Shown one piece after another: positions 15,541 to 24,988 of a stretch of 49,269 nucleotides of DNA. The stretch is taken from contig DASTWW010000081.1 in assembly GCA_035765755.1 (NCBI GenBank), positions 1-49,269 of the forward strand, in the 5' to 3' direction. The notes below the pieces were generated by a model, which made no database searches, was not told the DNA's origin, and worked only from the letters and a program-made list of their open reading frames with translations. A program made the translations under genes and the position numbers. This DNA comes from DASSKA01 sp035765755 (GTDB taxonomy: Bacteria; Actinomycetota; Actinomycetes; Propionibacteriales; Nocardioidaceae). Every line of letters starts with the position of its first letter. Position 1 is the first letter of the stretch.

Positions 15541-16365
15541 ATGATCGAGCCGTACTACCTATCGGCCGACTTTTTGGCATTGGCCGATGAAAGCCGGCAG
15601 CGCTTCATCACCGCCGAGCCGTTTCCACACGTCGTGCTCGACGACTTCTTGCCCGAGTGGGTGCTGGACAACGTGCTCGACGAGTTCCCGGACCCGGGCG
15701 AGATTCCCTGGAAGGAGTTCAAGCAGGCAACCTCGATGAAGAAGCTGGCCACCGATGGCGACTCCTTCTTCGGCGACTTCACCCGGTACTTCTTCGCTCA
15801 GCTCAACTCGGCGGCCTTCCTTCAGTTCCTGGAGCGATTGACCGGAATCGAGTCGCTGATACCCGATCCGTACTTCGAGGGCGGTGGGCTGCACCAGATC
15901 GAGCCAGGCGGGTTTCTCAAGGTGCACGCCGACTTCAACTGGCACGAGAAGTTGCGCCTCGATCGCCGGCTGAACGTGCTGATCTACCTGAACAAGGACT
16001 GGCAGGAGTCTTTCGGCGGCGCACTGGAGCTGTGGGACAAAGACATGACGTACCGGGCCGCGCGGATCTTGCCGATTTTCAACCGCTGTGTCGTCTTCGC
16101 CACGACGGACCACTCCTACCACGGCCACCCCGAACCATTGACGTGCCCGCCGAACCGTGCCCGCCGATCGATGGCGCTGTACTACTACACCAACGGGCGC
16201 CCCGAGGAGGAGCGCAGCGCCGGCCACAGCACCCTCTATCGGGAGCGACCCACGGAGCGCATCCAGCGCACCCGCAAGGCGGTCGAGCGGGTAGCCCCGC
16301 CGATCCTGCTCGACGCGGCCAAGCAGCTCAGCCATCGACGGCGCTCGAAGCAGCAGCCAGGGTGA
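15541..16365 (+). CDS. 2OG-Fe(II) oxygenase (prolyl-4-hydroxylase-like)
   Basis: 274-aa non-haem iron dioxygenase. The iron-binding HxD is H129-A-D131 (KVHADFNWH), the distal His lies in HSYHGHPEPL (H194/H196), and the 2-oxoglutarate-binding Arg is in RRSMALYYY (R208/R209). Proteins of this type occur in surface-polysaccharide loci and are presumed to hydroxylate a sugar or lipid-linked substrate. The start is ATG 15541 with GAGGAGAG upstream. It ends five bases from the convergent O-antigen ligase gene and forms the left border of the polysaccharide region. Confidence 0.88.
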   Translation: MIEPYYLSADFLALADESRQRFITAEPFPHVVLDDFLPEWVLDNVLDEFPDPGEIPWKEFKQATSMKKLATDGDSFFGDFTRYFFAQLNSAAFLQFLERLTGIESLIPDPYFEGGGLHQIEPGGFLKVHADFNWHEKLRLDRRLNVLIYLNKDWQESFGGALELWDKDMTYRAARILPIFNRCVVFATTDHSYHGHPEPLTCPPNRARRSMALYYYTNGRPEEERSAGHSTLYRERPTERIQRTRKAVERVAPPILLDAAKQLSHRRRSKQQPG

Positions 16366-16369
16366 CGGC

Positions 16370-17737
16370 TCATCGCGTGGACTGCCGACCTGGTGCAGCC
16401 GGCGCCACGGCATTGGCCTCGCCGTCGGCCTCGAGTCGTCGGACCAGGCCGGCCAGGAGCCCGACACTCAGGTAGAAGATCACGCGTAGGACGGACCCCT
16501 CGAAGCTCGACTCGAACGCGAACGACACGAGCTCGATGGTCAGCGCTAGGCCCACGACCCCGGCTGCGGGGACCGCCCTCGCCCGCACGAAGAACCACAC
16601 GGGCAGCGTGAGTAGGGCGACGCTCACGACCACGCCGACCGGCACCCCAAAGCTCAGCAGCTGCTGCACGTAGGTGTTGTGCACGTCGCCCTGCTCGGCG
16701 GTGAGCACCTGGGTCCCCACAGTCAGTGCGGTGTTCCCGTCGGGTACGACGCCCGGACCGAAGCCCGTCCAGGGCCGAGCTCCCAGGCGACCGAAGGCCT
16801 CCCCGTACAACGCAATGCGGAGGGAGACGTTCTCGAGGCTGAAGCGGCTCGCGCCCAGCTCCCGCGTGAGCGGGTTGAGTTCGTAGAAGACCACCCCGGC
16901 CAGCGCGAGCACCACGGTCGCGCCGAACACCTTGCCGAAGAAGGGGCGTCCGCGGATTCTCTGGGGAGGCCGGACGAGCGCGAAGATGCCGAGAGCGACC
17001 ACCGACGCGAGGACAACCCCACGGGACTGGGTGGCGATGACCGCGGCGAGCCCCAAGAACCCGACGAACGCAGCGGCTCGTTTCCGCCGGGTATGTCCCC
17101 ACCACAGGAGCACAGGGACGAATACGACGAGCACGGTCGCGAGGTTGTTCGACCTGCCGAGGACGGGGTGGGACAGCCGCGTGTAGTACCCCAGGTAGTC
17201 CCCAGAGCTCGGCGACAGGCCCGGCTGCTCCGGCTGAAAGCCCGGGACATGGAGGAGCAGCAGCACCGCGGGCACGATGAGGAGCACCACGAAGCGTTCC
17301 AGCAGAGCGACAATCCGTTCTGACGACAGGCCCTCCAGCTCCCGGGTGACGAAGAGGTAGACCACGACGGACTCCAAGGTGAAGCCCGCGACGGCCAGAG
17401 TCGCCGCCCGGTCCTGCGACCAGGCCAGCGACAGCACGATGGCCACCGCCGGTACCGCGAGCACGACGAAGATCGTGCGATACCCCAGGTCCAGGCGGTG
17501 GAACGGCAGATCGAGCACGAGCGTCACAGCTACGACCAGCAGCACCACGTCCAGCACCGAGACGGACGTGAACACCGGCGTGTGCACGGGGAAGCGCACC
17601 GGCATGGCCGCTGCGAGCAGCAGCACTCCGAGCAGGAGCCGGGGCCGGTCCGGCCGCACTGTGGGCGTCCGCCATTCCGTGACCACCGGCGAGGAGGGAG
17701 CGGGGCGCCTTCCCGGCGTCTGCGCGGGACTGCTCAT
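16370..17737 (-). CDS. O-antigen ligase / Wzy-type polymerase
   Basis: 455-aa polytopic membrane protein with about 12 hydrophobic segments and the conserved periplasmic loop of the O-antigen ligase family (PWTGFGPGVVPDG, then QGDVHNTYVQQLLSFG). It would join or polymerise undecaprenyl-linked repeat units on the outer face of the membrane. ATG 17737 is preferred; a longer in-frame extension adds only basic, antisense-like residues. It is divergent from the Wzz-like gene across 475 bases. Confidence 0.87.
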   Translation of the reverse strand: MSSPAQTPGRRPAPSSPVVTEWRTPTVRPDRPRLLLGVLLLAAAMPVRFPVHTPVFTSVSVLDVVLLVVAVTLVLDLPFHRLDLGYRTIFVVLAVPAVAIVLSLAWSQDRAATLAVAGFTLESVVVYLFVTRELEGLSSERIVALLERFVVLLIVPAVLLLLHVPGFQPEQPGLSPSSGDYLGYYTRLSHPVLGRSNNLATVLVVFVPVLLWWGHTRRKRAAAFVGFLGLAAVIATQSRGVVLASVVALGIFALVRPPQRIRGRPFFGKVFGATVVLALAGVVFYELNPLTRELGASRFSLENVSLRIALYGEAFGRLGARPWTGFGPGVVPDGNTALTVGTQVLTAEQGDVHNTYVQQLLSFGVPVGVVVSVALLTLPVWFFVRARAVPAAGVVGLALTIELVSFAFESSFEGSVLRVIFYLSVGLLAGLVRRLEADGEANAVAPAAPGRQSTR

Positions 17738-18212
17738 CGGCGCGGACCCTGAGGTTCGTCTCCTTGCCCCGTGCCTCGTGGCATGTCGTAGCGCATCCCG
17801 CCCCCACGCGCTGGACGCCGAAGTTCGGTCGTGCCGACCGCTGACCCAGTCTAGAGGCCGTTCGGAGGCCACGGCACTCGCTGACCGTTTGGTCCGCGGT
17901 GAGGCGAGTTCAGCCGGTCACTGGAACATCGGGCGGCTTCGGTGGGTTCGTTGCACACACCACTGCTGCGACATGTTCTTGGCCAGCTCACGCCCTGCAC
18001 ATTCCGTCCGTCTGGATGTTGCACTGACGCCCTGACGCGGCGTTACCGTGATGTTGGAGACCACCTGCGGTGGCTCCCACGGGGATCAAGGAGCTCATCG
18101 AAATGTCCGCGCTGCATGCCGCCGGCCATCGCTCGCCGCTGCGGCACCGGGTGAGGGGGATGCACTCGTTGCCGGCACAGCGCTCGGGCCACCCGCGGAT
18201 CGCGGTCTGAAC
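17738..18212. other. Divergent promoter region of the polysaccharide locus
   Basis: 475 bases between the O-antigen ligase and Wzz-like genes, with no supportable ORF. TTGCAC (18019-18024) and TACCGT (18044-18049), 19 bases apart, are a possible rightward promoter for the Wzz-like gene, leaving a leader of about 155 bases. The spacing is longer than ideal. Confidence 0.35.
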
Positions 18213-19739
18213 ATGGAGCTTCGGCAGTACGCCCGTCTGATCCTCCGGTACTGGCTTCTGCTGCTCGCAGCCACGGTGCTGGGTGGCGCCGCCGGCGCGG
18301 TCCTGACCTTGGCGCAGCCGGACGAGTACCAGACCTCGACGATCCTCGGCGTGGTCGGCACCACGAACGCCGTCGGCACCAAGAAGACGCCGGATCTGGG
18401 TCAGGCGTACCAGAGCCAGCTGCTCGGCCAGGGCGCGGCCGCGACCATCGCGGCGCTGGCCTCCTCGCAGGTCGTCCTGCACGACGCCGCCACCTCGATC
18501 GGGCTCGGACTGGACGCCGAGGCCCTCGCCCGCGAGCTGACGGTTCAGGTGCCGACCGGCACCTCGTTGGTCGAGCTCACCGTGCAGGATCAGAGCCCGA
18601 GGCGAGCACAACAGATCGCCACCGAGATCGGTAGCTCACTCACCGCCCGGGCCGCCAAGATGGCACCCACGGCCGCGGGCGTTCCGGCTCCCACGTTGGT
18701 CGTCGTGCAGCCGGCCGCGCTGCCCACGAGGCCGGTGGACACCGGCGTGACGATGAACACCCTCATCGGCGCGATGCTGGGACTGCTGGTCGGCCTCGGC
18801 TTGGCCTCCCTCCACCTCTACCTTCGCGGCAGCCTTCAGGGCCGGGACGATGTGTACCGGATACTGCCAGCGCCCGTGCTTGCCAGCGTGCGGCTGCCAC
18901 GCGATGCCTCGGCGCCGTTGGCAGACCCCGGCGAGATTCGTGACCTGGCCCTGCTCGTCCTCGAGCTGCGAGCCCGGCGGGACGGACCCGTCGTGCTCAC
19001 GGGCGCGACGGAGTCTGCCAGCACCCCACTGCTGTCGGCCCGACTCGCCGAGGTGATCGCGGCATCGCGGACCCGTGTCCTGCTGGTCTCCGACGGCCTC
19101 GATGACGGCGGCTGGAAGGGGAGCGCACTGACCGGATCGCTCGCGACCGCAAGCAGCGGGCTACTCGACGGGGTCGACCTCTCGCAGGGTGTGCCGGCGT
19201 CGGCGTCGAGTCCAGCTCCAGCTCATCGGCCACCGAGGGGTGGCCCAGACGCCACGCTGGGGTGCCTCTTCGGTCTCCCCAGCGGCCTGGGCGACGCCAA
19301 CGCACCACTCCTCAGCGGCGCCCGCCTGCTGGCTGCCTTGGAATCGGCCGCGCAGTCGTTCGACGTCGTCATTCTCGACGTCCCGCCGTTGAGCAGGTCC
19401 CTGGACGGCGCGGTCCTAGGCTCCGCCGGGACCAACCTCCTCGTCGTCGACGCACGCCGCACCAGCCGGCGTGAGCTGGGCCGCGCCTTGCACGCGATCG
19501 CAGCAACCTCGCACGAGCTGCACGGCATCGTGCTGACGGGCAGGGTCGGCGGCGTTGAAGGCCCGGGCCACCGGCACCGCCGGCTGCGCCTTCTCCACGG
19601 TCGCGAACGCCCCACATCCCGTTGGCGAGGTACTGCTCACCCCCGTGAGGTTGGCCGGTCACACGGCGCGTCGGCCACGAAGGCGGCGTCCGGGGAGCAG
19701 GCCGTCGATCAACCGGTCACGTCGGACGGGCGAGGATAA
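18213..19739 (+). CDS. Wzz-like chain-length/BY-kinase-like protein with degenerate kinase domain
   Basis: 508-aa polysaccharide co-polymerase. The N-terminal Wzz domain begins with a membrane helix (LILRYWLLLLAATVLGG, residues about 8-30) and ends with a second helix near residue 200 (NTLIGAMLGLLVGLGLASL). A cytoplasmic domain in the position of a BY-kinase follows. Walker A' (RVLLVSDG) and Walker B (FDVVILDVPP) strands remain, but the phosphate-binding loop reads TGATESASTP with no GKT/S, and no C-terminal tyrosine cluster is present. It probably regulates chain length without kinase activity. The ATG at 18213 has no evident Shine-Dalgarno sequence. Its last 23 bases overlap the convergent glycosyltransferase. 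Confidence 0.83.
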   Translation: MELRQYARLILRYWLLLLAATVLGGAAGAVLTLAQPDEYQTSTILGVVGTTNAVGTKKTPDLGQAYQSQLLGQGAAATIAALASSQVVLHDAATSIGLGLDAEALARELTVQVPTGTSLVELTVQDQSPRRAQQIATEIGSSLTARAAKMAPTAAGVPAPTLVVVQPAALPTRPVDTGVTMNTLIGAMLGLLVGLGLASLHLYLRGSLQGRDDVYRILPAPVLASVRLPRDASAPLADPGEIRDLALLVLELRARRDGPVVLTGATESASTPLLSARLAEVIAASRTRVLLVSDGLDDGGWKGSALTGSLATASSGLLDGVDLSQGVPASASSPAPAHRPPRGGPDATLGCLFGLPSGLGDANAPLLSGARLLAALESAAQSFDVVILDVPPLSRSLDGAVLGSAGTNLLVVDARRTSRRELGRALHAIAATSHELHGIVLTGRVGGVEGPGHRHRRLRLLHGRERPTSRWRGTAHPREVGRSHGASATKAASGEQAVDQPVTSDGRG

Positions 19740-20859
19740 GCTCCAAAGGACGAAGCGTCGCGTCCCAGTCCAGCCGTACCGCTTGGGCATAGGCCTCGTC
19801 GCTCCGCGATTGCCACCGTCGTTCGACACGCATGGCATCGACGACGGATCGGAATGTCTGCTCGTTGTACGGCAGGGAGCCAGCCAGCAGGTCGAGGTGA
19901 TCTCGCCAGTCGGGGACGAGCACCGGCAGGCCGTAGGCCAGGTAGTTGACGTGCTTCGAGGAGAAGCCTTGGCGCCGCAGCTCGTCGGTGCTGCAGGTGA
20001 CGAGACCGAGCTGGTACTCCTGCAGGACGTCGATCGACGGTGAGTAGCCGAGGTAGTTGAGTCGGAGGCGGGATCGAGGCGGTGGCCCGCCGTAGACATC
20101 GATCGGATACTGCTGCGCGAGCCGACCGAGAAGCTCAGGGTTGTTGAAGCGTGCGCTGAGGTTGCCCAGGTAGACAATGCGCGGTGGGTCCGCGAACCGG
20201 GCCCGATGGCAGGAGGGTCGACAGCCGAAGTCCAGGCTCATCAGGTTGTCGCCGCTGATGCCGTACTGCTCCCGTGCGTACCGGGCGTAGGACTGCCAGT
20301 GAAACGCCAAATGGTCGACCTGTTCGAACAGCGCGACCTCCTCACTGCGCAGCTTGGCATGCTGCCGTGGGGTGAGCCTCCCTTCGAAGTAGAGCTCGTC
20401 GGCCCACGGGCAGGGACAGTCGTAGAGCGTGCGCGCCGACGTCGGCGTGGTGAGCACGCCGGCGTCGTACGGCTCCTCGCAGATCACCAGGTCGAACTCG
20501 TCCATGTGCAGGGATGACCTCAGCATCGCCCGTCGAAGACGGTGGTCAGCGATGAGCACGTGGTAGGAGAAGTGGCGGCGGCCGAACGCCCAGCGACGTA
20601 CCAGGACCGCGCCGGCCACTTCGGTCGCGTAGAGGGCGAGCTGCCGCGGGCGTAGCCCCGGTAACCTGCCGCCGAGAGCATGCGGCCACCTGGTCGATCG
20701 GCTCAGGCGGTTGGTGTTGACCAGCTGCACCTTGTGCCCCCGCTCTTGGAGGAAGCGCAGGATCTCGGCTGGCTTGGCTGCGTTCGCGAAGTCGTCCGGC
20801 TGGCATATCACCGCAATGCGCCGCGATCGCACCGGTTCCGAGGACCTTCCCACCGTCAT
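19717..20859 (-). CDS. Glycosyltransferase (GT4-like, GT-B fold)
   Basis: 380-aa cytoplasmic glycosyltransferase. The N-terminal Rossmann half starts RRIAVICQPDDFANAAKP. The C-terminal half contains PPRIVYLGNLSARFNNPELL and the donor-site region ELRRQGFSSKHVNYLAYGLPVLV, in which the conserved K.YLA.G.PV pattern of GT4 enzymes is recognisable. ATG 20859 is chosen because GGGAGGGGAAG stands immediately before it; an upstream ATG at 20883 lacks such a site. Acceptor and sugar cannot be told from sequence. Confidence 0.85.
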   Translation of the reverse strand: MTVGRSSEPVRSRRIAVICQPDDFANAAKPAEILRFLQERGHKVQLVNTNRLSRSTRWPHALGGRLPGLRPRQLALYATEVAGAVLVRRWAFGRRHFSYHVLIADHRLRRAMLRSSLHMDEFDLVICEEPYDAGVLTTPTSARTLYDCPCPWADELYFEGRLTPRQHAKLRSEEVALFEQVDHLAFHWQSYARYAREQYGISGDNLMSLDFGCRPSCHRARFADPPRIVYLGNLSARFNNPELLGRLAQQYPIDVYGGPPPRSRLRLNYLGYSPSIDVLQEYQLGLVTCSTDELRRQGFSSKHVNYLAYGLPVLVPDWRDHLDLLAGSLPYNEQTFRSVVDAMRVERRWQSRSDEAYAQAVRLDWDATLRPLELILARPT

Positions 20860-21048
20860 GTGCTTCCCCTCCCGAACGAACATGTCTGCTGTGGGCCGAG
20901 CTCGTCAAGGTCGCGGCCAACTCGTTCCTGGTGACCGAGCCGGTAGCCTGTCGACAAGCCACAGGTACCTGCTCGCAGGGGTCAAGACCTGCCCCTGTTG
21001 CGGCGCTGCCGACTCGGCTTCGGCGGCGCGGACTGAGAGGGGAAGGCC

Positions 21049-22008
21049 GTGCCGCTCGTGACCCTCCGCGAGGTCGCCCACCTTCTCGCCTGCCCGCGCT
21101 GCGGCTGCCCGCTCTCCCGAGCGCCTGACACCTCCAGCCTGTTCTGCACGAACGACGAATGCGGCCTAGCAAGGCCCGCCGCGTTCCCCGTGCTGGCCGA
21201 CCGGTGGCCGGTGCTGATCGATTTCGAACGCAGCATCATGGCTCCCGACCAGGTGACTCAGCCTCGACCGACGCCGGGCCCGACCACCCGCAGCGCTGCG
21301 GCCGTGCGTGGAAAGGCCCGAAGCCTGGTCAGACCGGTCAACCAGGTGGCCGCACGCAATGTCTCCAGGCTCGCCCGCTTGCTGGACGGGGCTGCTCCGC
21401 TGGTCCTGGTCGTGGGTGGGGGAAGTATCGGCAACGGGGTCGACAGCCTGTACACCAGCGAACGACTGCAGTTGCTGGCCTTCGACATCGTCGCCAGCGA
21501 GCATGTCCAGCTTGTCGCGGACGCACACCAGATTCCCCTGCTGTCTGGCTGTGTCGACGCGGTGATCGTGCAGGCCGTGCTGGAACACGTGCTGAACCCA
21601 TGGCAGGTTGTCGAGGAGGTCCACCGGGTCCTCAAGCCAGACGGACTGGTGTATGCGGAGACACCGTTCATGCAGCAGGTGCACGCCGGTCCGAACGATT
21701 TCACGCGGTTTACCGACAGCGGCCACCGATGGCTCTTCCGGCGCTTCGCCGAGATCGATCGCGGAGTCGTGACGGGCCCCGGCACGGCGCTGTCCTGGAG
21801 CATCGATCACGCGGGAAGGAGCCTGGCGCGATCGAGAACCGTCGGCAGGCTGCTGCGCCTGACCCTGTTCTGGGTTCGCTTCCTCGACCGCTTCTGCGGC
21901 ACGTCCTTTGCCACCGACGGAGCATGTGCGCTGTTCTTCCTCGGGCGCCGCTCGGAGAGTGAGCTGAGCCCCCGCGCCATCGTGGCTGAGTACGCCGGCG
22001 GCCAGTGA
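21049..22008 (+). CDS. SAM-dependent methyltransferase with N-terminal zinc ribbon
   Basis: 319-aa protein. The N-terminus is a Trm112-like zinc ribbon (LLACPRCGCPLS, then LFCTNDECGL; four Cys). After a linker comes a class I methyltransferase domain with a motif I-like loop (VLVVGGGSIGNG), an acidic strand end (LLAFDIVAS), and VDAVIVQAVLEHVLNPWQVVEEVHRVLKPDG. The downstream FMQQVHAGPNDFTRFTDSGHRWLF is typical of methyltransferases in polysaccharide loci. The start is GTG 21049, well placed after GAGGGGAAGG. It probably methylates a sugar of the repeat unit. Confidence 0.85.
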   Translation: MPLVTLREVAHLLACPRCGCPLSRAPDTSSLFCTNDECGLARPAAFPVLADRWPVLIDFERSIMAPDQVTQPRPTPGPTTRSAAAVRGKARSLVRPVNQVAARNVSRLARLLDGAAPLVLVVGGGSIGNGVDSLYTSERLQLLAFDIVASEHVQLVADAHQIPLLSGCVDAVIVQAVLEHVLNPWQVVEEVHRVLKPDGLVYAETPFMQQVHAGPNDFTRFTDSGHRWLFRRFAEIDRGVVTGPGTALSWSIDHAGRSLARSRTVGRLLRLTLFWVRFLDRFCGTSFATDGACALFFLGRRSESELSPRAIVAEYAGGQ

Positions 22009-22170
22009 CTTAGCCCCGAGGGCTGCTTTGAAAGGTCCACGGCACAAGCGCTTGTAGTAGCGTGGTCTCGCCCGTTGGCGGAGCTGAGTTCGCACGGCCG
22101 AGGGACGGTCGCGGGTCACCACTCGTTGACGGCGCGACAACAGATCGTGCGACGCCACAGGACTGGACTG

Positions 22171-23217
22171 ATGAAGGTCCCTCGGGGCGACCTCGACGTG
22201 GTGGTCGTCAACTGGAACACAGGCGGGTATCTCGCGGACTGCCTGGAGTCGGTCTATGCATCGGCCAAGGGTTCTAGTTGGCTCGGCCGGGTCATCGTCG
22301 TTGACAATGCGAGCACCGACGGCTCGCTGGAACTTGCCGCGCCGTGGCTACGGGAACCGCAAACCGTGCTTGTTCGCAACGCTGGCAACCGAGGCTTTGG
22401 CGTGGCCTGCAACCAGGGCGCGCGCGCTGGCACGGCGGCGCTGCTGCTCTTCCTCAACCCGGACGCTCGCCTTGCGCCCGGTGTCGTGGAGCGGATCGGT
22501 CAATTCCTGGCCAGTCCCACAGGCAGCAATGTGGGCATCTGCGGGGTACGCATTCTCGACGATGACGGTCGGCCGGGTGTCGTCGGAGGACCTTTCCCCA
22601 CTCCGCGACTGCTCATCGGCCACATGACGGGGCTATGGCGGGTAGCGCCCTCACTGTTCCCTCGGCGGCATCCGCCGGCCCCGGCCGAGAGCCAGTTCAT
22701 GGACCATGTGATCGGCGCCTTTCTGGTCATCCGGCGGCAGCTCTTTGAGCAGGTGAATGGCTTCGACGAGCGCTATTTCATGTACCACGAGGAGATTGAC
22801 CTGTGCCAAAGGTGTCGCGAGCTCGGTTGGTTGACCTTCTACCTCGCCGACGTGCACGTCTTCCACGCGTCCAACGTCAGTTCCGACAAGATCCGTGCGA
22901 AGCGGCTGTTCTATGTCCTTCGCAGCCGTCATCAGTATGGCAATCGGCACTGGACCCGGCGGGAGAGCATCGGCATGGTGCTGCTGAGCCTCACCGTGGA
23001 ACTGCTCGCAAGGATGGCGACGGAAATGGTTCGCCGACGGCGGCCGTTCCCCGGAGAGACACTGGCCGGCTACCTCATGTACCTGCGCTATCTGCTCGAA
23101 CCCCGGCCCGATTCGGACAACCCAGGAGGTATCGGCTCGAAGCCCTCCCGGTTCGCCGCTCAAGCGGCGATGAGCAGAGTCCCACCACCGCCGAGGAGCT
23201 CGGCAACGGATGACTGA
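22171..23217 (+). CDS. Glycosyltransferase family 2 (rhamnosyltransferase-like)
   Basis: 348-aa GT-A enzyme. It starts DLDVVVVNWNTGGYL, keeps the nucleotide-sugar strand VIVVDNASTDGS, the DxD-equivalent LNPDARL, and the acceptor-side block GFDERYFMYHEEIDLCQRCRELGW characteristic of WbbL-type rhamnosyltransferases. The start chosen is ATG 22171 (MKVPRGDLD), because upstream in-frame sequence is not conserved-looking. It overlaps the beta-helix gene by eight bases, so these two are co-translated. Confidence 0.9.
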   Translation: MKVPRGDLDVVVVNWNTGGYLADCLESVYASAKGSSWLGRVIVVDNASTDGSLELAAPWLREPQTVLVRNAGNRGFGVACNQGARAGTAALLLFLNPDARLAPGVVERIGQFLASPTGSNVGICGVRILDDDGRPGVVGGPFPTPRLLIGHMTGLWRVAPSLFPRRHPPAPAESQFMDHVIGAFLVIRRQLFEQVNGFDERYFMYHEEIDLCQRCRELGWLTFYLADVHVFHASNVSSDKIRAKRLFYVLRSRHQYGNRHWTRRESIGMVLLSLTVELLARMATEMVRRRRPFPGETLAGYLMYLRYLLEPRPDSDNPGGIGSKPSRFAAQAAMSRVPPPPRSSATDD

Positions 23218-24274
23218 CGATCGTTCGCGCCTACGTTGGCGGCGTGCCCAGCTGGCGGCGGCCGCACTAGCCGTCGCAGCCTTGATCGCGGGCAGCGTAC
23301 TGACCTACGCGTGGGTGGCGGGCGCCTCGAAGGATCACTGGAACCAGCAAGCCGCGCCGCCGCATCACCGCTCACACCCGATCGGCAGGGTCGGCCACTC
23401 CACGACCATTCAAACCGCGCTCGACGCCACACCGCCCGGAGGCACGCTCACGCTTGCTCAGCGTCGCATCTATATCGTCACCGCTCCGTTACGGGTGCCA
23501 CCGCGGATCACCGTGAACGGCCACAACTCGACTCTCAAGACACCAGCCAACTCCACCACTCTGCGCTCCGAGGACGCAATGATGCAGCTGTCCAACGGAG
23601 ACGTTGTCCGAAACTTCATCTTCGATGGCAACGTGCACCATCAACACGGTGTTTGGACACAGCATCGGCACGCGATAAGCATCGGCGCTGCCCATGGCAT
23701 TCGCATCGACCACAACACGTTCCGACGGCTCATCGGAGATGGCATCTATTCAAGCGGTGCGTCGTCGCTGACCATTGATCACAACCGATTCAACGGTGAC
23801 CATTCCAACCGGAATGGCATCAGCATCATCAGCGGCAGCGATGTCTGGATCCACCACAATACGTTCTCTTCCATCGCCCGCCCTGACATGCCTGGCGCGA
23901 TCGACGTTGAACCGAACCTGCCCTCGGAGACCGTGAACGGCATTCACGTAGACAACAATACGATCAACGATCCGGCAGAATTTGGCATGTTGGTTCAGGA
24001 TTCTTCGCACGCCAGCGTCAGCCATGTCACGTTCAGGAACAACACCATCAACGGCGGGCCGGCGGTGACCCCGGGCGGCGCTGGGATCCTCATTGCTTAT
24101 GCGCCAGCCACGGTCAGGGGCAACTACATCAACAATTGTCGCGGGTATGACGCGATCAGGTGGTACTACGCGCCCGGCGGTAGCGCGACGGGCAACCATC
24201 TCAAGGGGGCCGAATCCGGCATCAGGCGCTTCCACAGCCCTGAGGTGAGAGTAGCGGGTAATACCCATCAATAG
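23210..24274 (+). CDS. Membrane-anchored right-handed beta-helix protein
   Basis: 354-aa protein with one N-terminal membrane helix (AALAVAALIAGSVLTYAWV, residues about 17-36) and an extracellular parallel beta-helix. Short turns recur with the DHN/NNT pattern, for example IRIDHNTFRRL, LTIDHNRFNG, VWIHHNTFSS, IHVDNNTIN and VTFRNNTINGG. Such proteins are polysaccharide lyases, hydrolases or epimerases; catalytic residues cannot be assigned here. The ATG at 23210 lies before the stop of the glycosyltransferase, indicating a shared role in making or trimming the polymer. The region reads less GC-rich than the rest of the window. Confidence 0.82.
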   Translation: MTDDRSRLRWRRAQLAAAALAVAALIAGSVLTYAWVAGASKDHWNQQAAPPHHRSHPIGRVGHSTTIQTALDATPPGGTLTLAQRRIYIVTAPLRVPPRITVNGHNSTLKTPANSTTLRSEDAMMQLSNGDVVRNFIFDGNVHHQHGVWTQHRHAISIGAAHGIRIDHNTFRRLIGDGIYSSGASSLTIDHNRFNGDHSNRNGISIISGSDVWIHHNTFSSIARPDMPGAIDVEPNLPSETVNGIHVDNNTINDPAEFGMLVQDSSHASVSHVTFRNNTINGGPAVTPGGAGILIAYAPATVRGNYINNCRGYDAIRWYYAPGGSATGNHLKGAESGIRRFHSPEVRVAGNTHQ

Positions 24275-24277
24275 GAC

Positions 24278-24294
24278 GTCTGCTCACAGCAGAT
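24278..24294. promoter_or_regulatory. Palindrome upstream of the clpP pair
   Basis: TCTGCT-CAC-AGCAGA (24279-24293) is a perfect inverted repeat between the end of the beta-helix gene and clpP, about 57 bases before the ATG. A second palindromic stretch, GGATCC-GCTG-GGATCC, follows. It is a candidate operator for the PopR-like regulator encoded just beyond the clpP genes, or a terminator of the polysaccharide transcript. Confidence 0.4.
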
Positions 24295-24349
24295 CCGCCC
24301 ACAGAGGATCCGCTGGGATCCCACGTCACGAACGGCAAGGCTGGGTCGC

Positions 24350-24988
24350 ATGACCCAAGCACCCGATCACACCGCCGGCCCGCTGGACGACCAGCTGACG
24401 ATCCGGCTCCAGCACCAGCGCATCATCGTCCTGGGCCAGCAGGTCGATGACCCCATCGCCAACCGGATCTGCGCGCAGCTGCTGCTGCTCAGCGCCGAGG
24501 ACCCACACCGTGACATCAGCCTCTACATCAACTCACCCGGCGGCTCGGTGACCGCAGGAATGGCCATCTACGACACCATGCAGCTGGTCCCGAACGACGT
24601 CTCCACGCTGGCGATGGGCATGGCCGCGAGCATGGGGCAGTTCCTGCTGACCGCCGGCGCGCGGGGCAAGCGGTTCGTCCTGCCCAACACCGAGGTGCTG
24701 CTGCACCAGGGCTCGGCCGGGCTCGGTGGCTCGGCGAGCGACATCGAGATCCAGGCGGCGCGGTTGGCTCGTCTGAACGAGCGGATGCTGCAGATCACTG
24801 CCCACCGCACCGGCCAGCCGGTCGAGCGGATCCGGGAGGACTCGCTGCGCGACAAGTGGTTCACGGCCCCCGAGGCGAGGGACTACGGGTTCGTCGACGC
24901 GGTGCTGAGCGACGTACGCGCGGTGACGCCGGCGCACCACGCCACCGTTGGCCTGGCCGCAGACCGCGAACCGGTGACAGTCCGATGA
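24350..24988 (+). CDS. clpP: ATP-dependent Clp protease proteolytic subunit (first copy)
   Basis: 212-aa serine peptidase that assembles into the Clp barrel with ATPase partners. The full triad is present: Ser in GMAASMGQFLL, His in EVLLHQGSAG, Asp in LRDKWFTAPEA. The oxyanion loop INSPGGSVTAGMAIYDTM is normal. The start is ATG 24350. The stop overlaps the second clpP by four bases. The pairing with a neighbouring PopR/ClgR-type regulator recalls the Streptomyces clpP3-clpP4-popR arrangement rather than the essential tig-clpP1-clpP2-clpX locus, since neither tig nor clpX is nearby. Confidence 0.94.
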   Translation: MTQAPDHTAGPLDDQLTIRLQHQRIIVLGQQVDDPIANRICAQLLLLSAEDPHRDISLYINSPGGSVTAGMAIYDTMQLVPNDVSTLAMGMAASMGQFLLTAGARGKRFVLPNTEVLLHQGSAGLGGSASDIEIQAARLARLNERMLQITAHRTGQPVERIREDSLRDKWFTAPEARDYGFVDAVLSDVRAVTPAHHATVGLAADREPVTVR

